Origin: Ifrita kowaldi
Taxonomy: Eukaryota > Chordata > Aves > Passeriformes > Cinclosomatidae
Length of the DNA stretch: 64,000 nucleotides
Direction of reading: 5' to 3'
Assembly: GCA_013398055.1 (NCBI GenBank)
Contig: VZRS01005492.1
Location: 146,296 to 210,295 of the forward strand
The notes below the pieces were generated by a model, which made no database searches, was not told the origin of the DNA, and saw nothing but the letters and a program-made list of their open reading frames with translations. A program made the translations under genes and the position numbers. How positions within the stretch are numbered: position 1 is the stretch's first letter; each line of letters opens with the position of its first letter. Of this stretch, positions 49,976 to 61,032 are shown in pieces.

Positions 49976-50159
49976 ACCCTCCTTTTGGCTGGGGAATGAG
50001 ACTTTGAAAGTGCCTGCAGCACTCTTTGCCTTGAACAGAAGACGACTGTGTGAACGCCTGAGACAGAATAAGGATGTCCAGAAGAATTCAATTGTTCTGC
50101 TGCAGGGTGGAGAAGAAACCCAGAGATACTGTACTGATACTGGTATTGTGTTTCGCCAG
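49976..50159 (+). CDS. PEPD: PEPD (prolidase) coding exon 2, internal exon
   Basis: This exon encodes the first part of prolidase, the cytosolic Mn-dependent dipeptidase that splits dipeptides with C-terminal proline or hydroxyproline and so recycles proline from collagen and diet. The reading frame gives PSFWLGNETLKVP, then ALFALNRRRLCERLR, then LQGGEETQRYCTDTG and ends at FRQ. I recognise this as nearly identical to residues of about 6-66 of mammalian PEPD, at the start of the creatinase/aminopeptidase-P-like N-terminal domain. The exon starts after a TCTTCTAG acceptor and ends at a CAG|GTAAGA donor. It is 184 nt long, with one base completing a codon begun in exon 1, then 61 full codons. 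No metal ligands are expected here; they lie in the C-terminal half. There are no stops or frameshifts. The open frame continues into the intron on both sides, so frame length alone overstates the exon. Identity is very secure; the boundaries are secure from the splice sites and exon-exon continuity. Confidence 0.97.
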
Positions 50160-51362
50160 GTAAGAGCTGAATCAAAACTTCAAATTGAGAAACACTCTTC
50201 AACTGCATGAATTTTTAAATTATTTTAAATTATTTTCTCTTTATCTCTCAGATGTGCATTGTCTGGCTTCACTTAAATGAATTGGCGTCTTTATAACATT
50301 GCTTCTTCAGCTTTGAGTTGCTCTCACTTTCAGTGCTTTAGTGTAGGCTCATTATCTGGTTTAAAGGGCTTAAACCTGTTTAAGGCCTCACTGCTCATCA
50401 GTGTTTGAATCTAACCTTGAAGACAGCAGTGGAATATTTCTTCATTCTTTCAATCTTGTCTGCGACCCAAAAAACAACCTAAGCTGAATTAATTAATAGA
50501 AAAGTGTATTTCATGGTTTTATAAAACAGCAGCCTATCTCTTGGAATTTATAACATGCATCTTCTTAAATTAGACTCTTCCTTATGTGCCCATGTGTTCT
50601 TCTCTCACAAATAGGACTTAACAAGTTCTGGGGATGTTAGTGTAAAAGAACTCAAATTACGCATATCCCATACCCTGCATGGTTTCTGCAGCACTTTGTT
50701 TAGTGAATTTAATTGAGCTGTTGTATGTTATGAAGAAACAAACTCAGTAAATGCTACTTTAGATAGTAGAATATCTTAATGTAGTTATTAGTCTGGTTTT
50801 AGAGGAGATGCACCGTTCAGGGCACTAGAGCATATGTCTGTCCTTACCAAACTTAAATCCTGTATTGTTAGGTGTTTTGTTGTTTGCTTGCTTGTTCTTA
50901 AAATAGCTCTTGGCTAAGGGCTGTTCCTAGTGCAGCTTCCTCTTCTCTAGGGAAGGCTGGGTTTTCACTTCAGCACTCTGCTTTTGCAACCCCATGAAGC
51001 TGCACTTTGCTTTTGCCTTGTCTCTTGTGACGTGATCATTTCTCCCTGATAATACATTCCCTAATTCTAGATTGGAAGAATGTATTTTAATGTGCAGTGT
51101 GTGTTTATTGTGCTGAGTTAACCTGCCTATGGTAGCTTATTAATCTCTGATCCTTTCCAGTTGCCAACAAAGCGATTTGTATTATTCTAACCTAAAACTA
51201 ACCAGTCTGAAAAGGTTTAGACCTAAACCACTTCTTCCTCTCCAAAAGCAAGAGAGACCTCTTCCAGATATGTGGAAATAGAAATTAATGTGTATTGAGT
51301 GTATTTTTAGAGCTGGTAGAAGTGAGGTCTTTCTTCTAAGAATATGTTTTGTTTTAACCTAG
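50160..51362 (+). other. PEPD: PEPD intron 2
   Basis: This 1.2-kb intron runs from GTAAGA to TTTTAACCTAG, a canonical GT-AG pair in phase 0. The contents are AT-rich unique sequence. I see no repeat element or additional exon in it. Confidence 0.93.
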
Positions 51363-51490
51363 GAATCTTACTTTCACTGGACTTTTGGAGTAACTGAAGC
51401 AGGCTGCTTTGGAGCAGTAGATGTTGATACTGGAAGATCTATGCTTTTTGTTCCACAACTCCCTGAAAGCTATGCTGTTTGGATGGGAAA
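51363..51490 (+). CDS. PEPD: PEPD (prolidase) coding exon 3, internal exon
   Basis: This short exon is bounded by a TTTTAACCTAG acceptor and a GGGAAA|GTAAGA donor. It encodes ESYFHWTFGVTEAGCFGAVD, then VDTGRSMLFVPQLPESYAVW, then MGK split across the next junction. The match is to residues of about 67-109 of mammalian prolidase, where the FHW, FGVTE, VDTG and LFVP blocks are conserved. It is 128 nt (42 codons plus 2 bases), and its phase-0 start fits the end of the preceding exon, so both can be spliced into one continuous frame. It belongs to the N-terminal domain of the enzyme, which contributes to the dimer; the active-site metal ligands are encoded further downstream, outside the window. 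Visible substitutions against the human protein, such as Tyr for Phe and Thr for Ala near the start, are conservative. It was found by reading intronic sequence, being too short to stand out as an ORF. Confidence 0.97.
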
Positions 51491-54400
51491 GTAAGACCTG
51501 TCTTTTAACTACTTTCTAGTGTATTCAGGTACTTCATATGACGTAACTGTCTGTAGAGCTCCAATGCTAAGTCATTTAATCAGATTCTACCAAATCATGC
51601 AGTGTGAATGATATGTACATAAAGTGATATATACAAAGATACAAAACATGAATAGTTGATAGTGATCATCTGATATGAAATGGTCCACCACCATTTGAAA
51701 AAAAATACCCTGAGAATTGGAACCCATGAATCTCATGGTATCTCTGAGAGGAAGGTGAACCATAAAGAAAAGTCAGTATCTTGTGTTAAGCCCAAGGAAG
51801 TTAAATAATAGAGCTGGCTTTTTCAAGCTGCTTTGCCAGTTTGCAACAGCCTTAGCTAATGAAGCTTTTTGAATGGCACAAGATAGTTTAGCCTCTCTGA
51901 TAGTTTTTTTATTTTTTTTTAATGAACTCACAGACTGGGAAATGTGATTTTAACGCTATTCTATGAGTATGCCACAAACATCTCTCCATCCACCTGGGTA
52001 GTAAATACTGCACAGTGCCATAGTAGTGGAGGAATTGATTTATTTACGCATTCGTTTATTTTCTCAGTCTTAATTGTATTTATACCCTCTACCAAACCGT
52101 AAATTTTTGTATCGTTTACATTGTGTCAGAGCATTGGATTGCTTCTAATTTAAACTTTTGACAAGATGCTTCACTTCTAATTGAAGCTATCACTTATATT
52201 TTCATACTAATTTTGGGAAAAGGAAAACAGTTGTAACTGATCCCATGTGCTGAACTGTGCCAGACCATATGGCAGGGCATGGCTGCTGTCTTCTCAGAGA
52301 GCTTGTATGAATATCACTGTCTCAGACCTGTCTGGGGACTGAAATCGTGATGGCATAAAAATCTGCATACTGCTGTCTGAAATATTTTAGCTGCGAGCCG
52401 CACCTGCCTGGGATGGCAGGTTCTGTAACCCCCACGTGTACTCTCTAAAGTCTGTTCCCACTTGGTGCTTGTTCCCACTTACAGACAAAGCTTTTTCCTA
52501 TCCTTAAGTTCTCTTCTGCTAGTTCAAAACAGCTGTTTCATATCCACACTGGTTGTGCCTAATCTAAAAAAGCTTAAAAATATTACTGAAATTTCAGCAT
52601 CTCATTTTGCATTCTCAAACAAAATACTGTGGTGTTTATAATTAGTGGCCTTTTTGATTTGTTTGTGCAGCACTTATTATCTGTCCATTTGCAGAATTAC
52701 ACGTCTACTTAAAAGTGGTTTGTTGTCATCATGTCTTCTTGCAGAGTGTAACAAATGGTCTTTGTTGTTTTCTAAATTCTTCTCCTTACCCTTCCTGAAT
52801 CCCTCTGTTTGAATCTTGTTTTCTCTTCTGTCAGCCGTGGTCATGTACTTTTTCTGCTTGTCAGAAGGAGGATGGATGAATAACTCATTTGTGAGTCAGT
52901 AGCAGTTCTGCTTCATAAGTCGGTTGGCAGTGGGTACTGCACACAGCTAGGGATTGTGTTCCTTCCCAGAAGATTCAGTTTTAAGTCAAAATTAGCACTG
53001 AAAGAAAAACACAAGTAAGTATGCCTTCCATCCACTGCAGTTTATCTACTGTAGTTTGCCGTGGAAGTGCTTACTACTGTGCCCGTGGAAGGTACTGTCC
53101 ACCCGCTGAAGAAAGTCATTTAACGTCAGTGAAGCAGAAATCAGTGTAATGCGTTGTGCGGTATTTGTGAGGTTGGTGTCTTACAGAGGTCTGCAGCTGC
53201 TCTGCTAGTTTCATAGCACACGGTGGAGTTGCTTTGCCCGGTGTTAATACTGCTTTCTATTTAAGACAGATGTGGGAATCTGTGAATTTAGGCAGAAACA
53301 CATTCTCTTAAAATTAATGCAAAAGGCTCTTTACTACAGTTTTACCACTGCTGTATTGCTAAATCTATCATTTGATGTACTATTATGCCTTCACTTCTGA
53401 AGAACACATATTTGAGTTGCTTTTGAAGCCTAGTGTGGATAATGTGTCGTTCAGAAGGGTTAATCTTTTTGCCTTGAAGTAATACAAAAATGGGTCCTTT
53501 TGACTCCATTCAAATTGCAGTCTTAGTTTGGCCAAAGCCAGTGCAGTGTCTGAGAGTGTTTGCTTGGAGATCAGCAGACCATAAGTTTACAAGTGAGACC
53601 ATCAACACTGCAATTTTTCCAGCCTCACCACTGCACTTGTTTTTATGAGTGGTGCTGCATGCTGAGGTGGTGCCTGGGGACTCTAAAGAACAGGTGGACA
53701 TGGACATGGTGGAGGCACCACTCTGGGCGGGGGTGAGCTCACAGCTCAGCACTAAGCAGTACTGGTGTTGAGGGTGACTACCACTTTGGAAGTGTTACCG
53801 ATCTGGTAGGACTTCACGCTGAATGTGTATGCTCTGAAGATTTGTAAATAGTTGTAAGGTTACCCTTCAGAAGTTCTTCAAGCCAAAATAACCTCTGCAG
53901 TTTTAAAAGGAAGGAGAGATTTAATTTAACTCGCAGACTATGGACCTTCTCCAAAAAACCCACAGCCTCTTAAGGTGGCAGTTGCAGAATTGTTATGAGG
54001 GTAATTGTAGGACCGGCGATCCAACATTCATGGAAGGGATTGCAACAACATTGCTCCATTTTTAAATTATGGATGTGGGCATTTCTCCAGATGCTGGGCC
54101 AGCCAATTTCTTACTTGTTGGCTGGAAAAACCTTTTCAAGTAAGAGAACCACTTTGCCTGTCTCTTGACCTGTACCTCTGCCCCTGTGCCTCTGTCATTT
54201 GTAAGGCAGAAACACAGACTCTGAGAATGACTCTGAGCTTAGTGGGTGGCTTTTCTGCTCCTGAATATTTTTCCATTTTTAACTGTAGAAGGAAGAGTTT
54301 AAGAAATGAATCCAGTAATAAAGGACAGTAAAGGCTTCAAAAGTGTAACTGTTTTGTAAATGCCCCTCCTTCCTGGCACAATCTTACCTAGTCAAGTTTG

Positions 54401-56452
54401 TGGTGCAGCAAAGCTGTTAGCAATCATTTCTGTTCGTAGAAAGCATTAAGCTGATATGACTGCATGTCTTCACAAAGACTTCAATTTTGCTAATTAATGC
54501 TGCACCTGCCATTTACCTCCTTAATTATAAGTGACAGTACTAGTCAGTGTGCTGATTAAAGGTATTTTATAAAGTAAAACATACTGTACAGCAGCTGCTT
54601 TATGTGGAGAGCATGCCAAAATAACTTAATAGCCTTTGCACATAGAGTGCTTTTAATGGAAGACAAAAAATATTTAACCCTTTCGTGCTCTAACTTTAGA
54701 AATACATAGTAAATGTATTAATGGTTCCGAACAGTAAAATAGTACTGTGGTGCCTAATTTCCTGTGCAATTTCCTGTGTTTTCTCTGAAGCTCTGCTGGA
54801 TGACTGGGAAGTATTGCAGCTTTAATCCAGCATTGCACCCACTATAAGTAATGTTTTTCCATGAATTTGATTGAAAGCTGTCTCTGTGTTCGAAGTTGAA
54901 CCTTGGAGTAGCACTTGGAGCTATAATAAAGCACAGTGAAATGCTTTGCAAATTTATTTCTCAGTGGCCTAATGAGGAAGCTCTTTAAAACACTGTCATA
55001 AAATTTTAAGTAGGTTACAACCAAAATCAACCTTTGGTTTTGGTGATTACACTTGACTGATATTAGCAAAGCTGAGTAGTTTTACTGCCTTTTGAAAAAA
55101 GCACAGAAGTATATGGTTGGAGTTTTTTGTTTGTTTGCTTTTTTCCCCTTAACACTTTTGTAAAAGAAAGTAGCCTCTCAGTCTGTGGGGGCTTTTACCT
55201 TTTTTTTCTTATAGACTTTTTGTGACTGTGACAACTAGGCGCTAAAAATTGATTTCTTGGTCTCTTCTTCTTAATGGAGATTGGTGAGATTTCGTGGCAT
55301 TTGTATTTTGAATAACTGTGAGTATTAAATTGTGCACGGCATGGTATGTTTATCTGACTGTATCATGGTGATGGAGGCTGGTGCATTAATTACCCTCGGT
55401 CTGGCAATGAGATGGCAAGGTGTGTAAAAGGGAAGCTGAGAGCGGAGGCAGCTCTTTGGAAAGATAGTGGAGTGCGTGTGGGGGTTATAGGGAATGAACT
55501 CCAGATTACCTTAATTGTTCTTCTTGATGTACATTTTGCAGGAATGAAGGACATCTTCTACAGGAGTTTTATTAATGTGGAGCATACAGGTCCTCTTCTC
55601 CACAGCCTGCTCCTGAGCTATGTGTTCTTTGGTTTTATCTTCCAAACTGATCCGCCATCTCCTGCTATTTTTTATTGTAATTTTTTTCTCTAAAATGAAA
55701 TATGCTTTTCTTTTCCTGTCTCTCAATTTTGTCTTTTACTGCAATTTTTCCCTTCCCAGTACCCACTGAATCTTTATTTTGCTTTTTAAAAAAACGCCAG
55801 GTTTTAATCACTTTAGGTCATCTTATTACTGTTTTGTCCCAACTGGCATTGCAGTTTATCTGAAAGGTTTGTTACCACCTGGAAATGTCCTCTGTGGATC
55901 TCAAACATACTCAGTTCTGCTTCTGTTTCTGAGTAGTGTCAGAACTCATTTCAATCTTTGCACTATCCCACTAATCAAGACTTCCAGTCCATTTCTGTTT
56001 ATTGCTTTAACTTCTGGGAACATCAGTCTAAATTGACACAGCTCTTTTGAGTGTGGCAGTTGGAGGGTTTCCCAGCCTGGGGAATGCTCATCTTTTTATC
56101 TATTTATTTATTTTTATTTTCTGCTTTAGGCTTTTCCATTTTTTATTATGACTAGTCATTTGGTTTCAGGTTACATTGTAGTGTTTCTGTCCAAGCCAAT
56201 TTGAGTTGATTTTGGAGAGTAAAGAGTCTTGAGAGGGATTTTTGTCAAATATTTTGCTGTTATTCAGATAGTACATCTGTTGCTTTACCCTTCATGTGAT
56301 CCTTTCAAAGCTGCACAATAAAGCTGGGCTTTTGATTGACGAGACTTACTTGTGCAATTCTCCAGGCTGCTTATTTTCCATTATTACAGTTCTCTCCCTG
56401 GTACAGTGATTTCCATTTCTTGTCCCCCCATTCATTTATTTTTGTATGTTGT

Positions 56453-57218
56453 AGAATCACAGAATGGCCTGGGTTGGAAGGGACCTTAAAGATCATCGAG
56501 TTCCACCCCCCCACCATGGGCAGGGACACCTTCCACTATCCCAGGTTGCTCCAAGCCCCGTCCAGCTTGGCCTTGGACACTTCCAGGGATGGGGCAGCCA
56601 CAGCTCTGGGCAACCTGTGCCAGGAACTCAGCACCCTCACAGGGAAAAATTTCTTTCTAATATGTAATCTAAACCTACTCTCTTAGTTGGAAGCCATTCC
56701 CCCTTGTCCTGTCACTCCAGGCTCTTGTAAATAGACTTTCTCCATCTTTCTTGTTGGCTCCTTCAGGCACTGGAAGGCTGCAGGTAGGTCACCCTGAAGC
56801 TTCTCTTTTCCAAGCTGAACAATCCCGGTTCTCCCAGCCCTCTGCTCATCCTGATGCCTCCTCTGGGCTCTCTCCAGCAGCTCCAGCTCCTTCCTGTGCT
56901 GGGCCCCAGGGCTGGGGCAGCTCTGCAGGTGGGGTCTTACCTGAATGGGGCAGAGGGTAGAATTCCACTGTCCTCTGCTGCCCACTCTGGGGAATCAGCC
57001 CAGGGCACAGAGGGCTCTGGGTCCCAGCACACACAGCTGGGGTAGGGCCAGCCCTCACCCACCAGCATCCCCAAGTCCTTCTCCCAGGGCTGCTCTTGAC
57101 CTGTTCATTCCCAGCCTGGACTGATTCTGAGGATTGCCCCAACACAGATGCAGCTCCAGCACTTGGTCTTGTTAAACCTCATGAGAATCCCATGGGCCTG
57201 CTGCCCGATTTCTCTGTG
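56453..57218 (-). mobile_element. CR1 LINE, 5'-truncated copy, antisense
   Basis: Read on the + strand it begins AGAATCACAGAATGGCCTGG and GTTGGAAGGGACCTTAAAG, the reverse complement of a CR1 3' end. It continues through GGACACTTCCAGGGATGGGG, CCTTGTCCTGTCACT, GGCTCTCTCCAGCAGCTCC, CATCCCCAAGTCCTTCTCCC and GCACTTGGTCTTGTTAAACC, which are standard CR1 blocks. About 770 bp are retained, covering the 3' UTR and the C-terminal end of the reverse-transcriptase ORF, with stops in the sense frame. It lies in PEPD intron 3 in the opposite orientation to the gene. ORFs of up to 116 codons across this stretch are reading frames within the repeat. Confidence 0.93.
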
Positions 57219-59597
57219 GATAAAAATTAGTTTTTCAGCATAATCAGTGTCTGGATTGCTCTTGCCTCTTTACTGACAATTGTTTTCTCTAAAAGCACTG
57301 ATCAAGTGCTCAGACTTCTCAAATGCTCAGTTTAGTCACTGTCCCAGCATTATCATTGTCCACAAGCCTTGCTTGGTCTGGGAGGAATGTGTATTGTTTT
57401 TATGACTTCTACTTCAGTAATTAGTTTTATAAATCTTTGCTTTCTTACTGCTTTCTTCAACAGTTTAAGTTTCTTGTTGAGAAGGCTTGAAAACCATAGT
57501 AGCAGTTTGTATCAGTCCATTGATTGGCCGTCCCTACCAGCATACACCTTTAAGTGAATGCTCAAGTGTTAAAAGTGCTTCTTTTTCCTCTCCTCTTTTT
57601 GAGAAAAGAACCAGCACTAAGCAAATCTGTTTGACTATGTTCTACCAGAGTTTTTTAATATCCGGATGTGGCTTCAGACCACAGAATGAGATAGCATGTC
57701 TCATTCCTGTGGTGTGACAGGGAATGTTGATAACTCCCACCAGGCATTTCTTATTTTATACTTTATGTAATGTGCTACCAGGAGTACTGAGTTGAGTGAT
57801 ATAAACTCCTGATAACATTTTGAAATATCAGAGAATCTAAGGGGTTTTTTTATCAGGCATGCCCTGTGTTTTTCTACAGAAAACCTGCTGCTGGTGGGAA
57901 GGTGAGCTGCGGCAAAAGAAATGTCCATGGGGGTTTGCCAGCAGTGCTCCAACAAGGCTGTACACCTCCACACTGCCTTCTGCTGTGCCACTGCCTGGCC
58001 TGAGGGCAGAGCTCTCCTTCTTGTTGCCTTGCATTTGGGAAGGCGCTCCAGTGAAAAAAACCTCGAGTGAAATACCTACAGTGGTTCCTCTATTCTTGCA
58101 CTTCTAAAATTCCACATTCTTAGCTCTTGATGTTAACTGGTTTCCTTATGTTTTTTATTCCCTGTGACCTGTATGCTCAGGAAGGACTCTCTGAAAGAGT
58201 GTGGTCTCTGTTGATAAACAGAAAAGAAAAAACAAACCCAACTGTTCTGTTAAAATATGTTAGAGAAATGTATCATGAATATTAATGCTTCTTAAAAGCT
58301 AAATGTGAGTGTAAAGCAGGCAGACTGTGTTTTGCTGCTGTGTACCCCTTGCTGGAGCTCTGGCAGTCAGAGCAGGTGGCCACAACCCCAGTCCTGGGGG
58401 ACACCAGATACTTCTTTGTCTGGCAGGGGCAACGTGATGTAGTGGATAGGGCACTGTGTACAAGGGTAGGTTTTGTCTTTCTTTCTGCCCATTGAGTTGT
58501 GTCAAGTTCATTTAATTTCTTTGTGGTTTAGCTTTCCTTACAAGTTGTAAAATGGGAATATTATCATCCCCTTCCCTCTTAAAGCTGTTCAGGTATCTAA
58601 TGCTGCTGTAAAAATCAGTGCTGGTTTGTCTCATTCTCTTACCGATTAATATGGGAGCTGTGAGACATGCTACTCACATTCCAGAGCTTGCTATCGTGCT
58701 TTCATGTGGGATATTAGATACTGCTTGTTTCCCCTCTAATATTGGTGTTTTTCCAAAGTACAAGCAGAACATCTGCTATTGACAGATTTGGTATGTAACC
58801 TTCTTTGTTAAGAAGCATGAATTGAGACCAGTGTTTGAGTGGAACACTTACTATATAGTGACCTAGAAATTACACTTAATATCTTTACCACTATAATTCT
58901 TGTGCTCTTTTTATTTGAGAAGAGAGCTTTCTAATGAGTATTTGTCATCAGTTTAATGCTGCAAGATTATCTTTTGGGGATTTCAGTGTGTAAACATTTC
59001 CTTAGTCACGTTTCTCTCTGTATAGAGCCCTTGACTCCAAGGAAGAATTTTATTTGCAGAGAGAAAGAAAGCAAAGGTTACCAATTGCAAGTTTTCTGTG
59101 TTTTTGTTGGGTAGCTCTTGGATAGTATCTCTTAAATGTCTAATTGAGACACTGCTGCTTGAGGTAGAATTTATAGAAAGTCTAAAGAACTGTTCATCTT
59201 TTGGGAATGCCTGTAGTGGGAATAGCTGAGCAGGAGCAGTGAGACTGTATACTTGAAGTAGATGAAATAGGTAGGTCAGTGTTTGGCTTTTACTAGCACT
59301 AACTGTGACATTCTCCTCAATACTTTATTTCGGATATCCTAAGTCTGATGGCCTTAGGATATTGTTGCTCCTAGTTATTCTGATTCTGCATGACCTGTGT
59401 GTAGCACTGGGAAGTCCAGTATCACATACCCAGCATCTTGTGTCCAGCTTCATGCTTGTGGACTCTATTGTTCTGCCCCTCAGACAGATGGGGCTTCTCT
59501 TGCAGTCCTGCTTGTTTTCCAGTCCCAGTTGTCATCTTCAGCTTGATTTCTTTTAAAGTCCATTATTTTCTCAGAATACGTCTTACTGTCGACTGTA

Positions 59598-59699
59598 TCA
59601 AAAGGAGCAAGGAGTCTGAGTTTACATGTGTGCAGGTAGTTTTGTCTTTCAAAAGGAGCAAGGAGTCTGAGTTTACATGTGTGCAGGTAGTTTTGTCTT
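59598..59699 (+). repeat. 51-bp tandem duplication in PEPD intron 3
   Basis: Two identical 51-bp copies (59,598-59,648 and 59,649-59,699) both begin TCAAAAGGAGCAAGGAGTCT, with the start of a third (TCAAAG) after them. As 51 is divisible by three, an overlapping open frame shows a repeated 17-residue block, but no other evidence suggests coding. The absence of mismatches points to a recent event or a sequencing/assembly duplication. Confidence 0.96.
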
Positions 59700-60949
59700 T
59701 CAAAGAACGTAGCCATCTAGAGAATTGTGGAAAGGGAATACCATTAAGGTAGTCAAAACATTGCTGGAGGCTGTCTGTGATACCAGCAAGCCCGTTAGTA
59801 CTGTTTTGTTTTAATCTAGCTTGATGCCTTCTAATCTTCTTGTTTGAGATAGTGAAATTCCTTTGGAATATAGAGGTGATGGCATTTTTTTGGACAAAGC
59901 CAGGAACATCTGCTGGTGTCTTGTGAAGTGTGCTGTGTTGTTCTTCTTAGCAGTTCTTGACACCCTCTTGTTTGGTTAATGCTTTGCCATCTGTTAACTT
60001 GATGATATTGTAATGAGAAGGGAGTTTATTGGTGAATCTCTGACAGCATTAAAACATTGCTTTTGCATCCCTTTTCCCCTTACATTTTCTAATGTATTTC
60101 TATTCTTCTGCTTTAGATTTTGCCAAGGTTGTTACTCTATGTCTGCATCTCTCTGAAACTTGTACTCTGCTTTAAGCTCATTCTAGCAAGGACTGAGAAA
60201 TGAGTTGTTGACCATGCCATGTAGAACTTCAGTTGCTGAAGATTATGCTTGTCCAGTTTTCTCCTTGTGCATGTGCTTTCCCTCATTTAAGTGAGGAAAA
60301 ATGTGGTGTAATTCATGCTGTGACTGGCTGGTGCTAAGTGTCTGTGTGCTGCAGTGCCACATGCAGGCACTACCTGCAGGGTAATGTAGGCATTTAATTT
60401 GCTCAAGACGAAGTGATTTTGCCATAAAGTGGTGTTTTATATCTGTTACTCTGAATATGAAAGTCAGGGTTGAATGGAAGAAGCAGAAAGCTTTACTGTG
60501 AAGTTCACTAGTTTTAGCCTTTCTATCTGAGTGCATCAAGAATCATCCTCTCCTGATTTTGTGATACAAGCTTGGTATATTTTTCATGTATTTTAGGCAA
60601 TAAAACTTGTAGAACCTATTAAGAGAGTACTGTACCCTGAACATTATTGTGTAGAAGTCTTTATTATTGGTCTGTTCTGTTACTGTTCCAACTATGTTAA
60701 TTCTTACTTTTAATTATTGCTGGTGAGAATATCACTTTCTGGTATTTACCAGGAGCTGTGTATCCAAAAGACAATAAGACTTGTGGATCTGTATTTTAAT
60801 TGTAGGAGAGTCTTTAGCATGGCATGGTGCTTTGTGTCAGTACTTGCTGTCTTCCTCCCTGGCATACTAGGAGTTCCTCAAAATGGTTGTTGACTGGTTA
60901 TTCTGAGATTCCTACTGCTCCTTTTAAAAAAACACATTAAGTTAATGCT

Positions 60950-61032
60950 GTTGGTTTTTGTTGGTTGGTTGGGGTTTTTTTGGTGGGTTTTTTGTTTGCT
61001 TGTTTGTTTGTTTTTTGAGGTTTTTTTTTTTT
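60950..61032 (+). repeat. T/G low-complexity tract
   Basis: GGTT, GTTT and T-homopolymer words dominate, with no A between about 60,960 and 61,018 and a run of 12 T at the end. It is in PEPD intron 3. It could be the tail of an old insertion, but no element body is recognisable. Confidence 0.85.

Noticed and set aside
56336..57145. Several 60-116 codon frames on both strands
   Set aside because: They lie in or overlap the antisense CR1 copy and have no host function.
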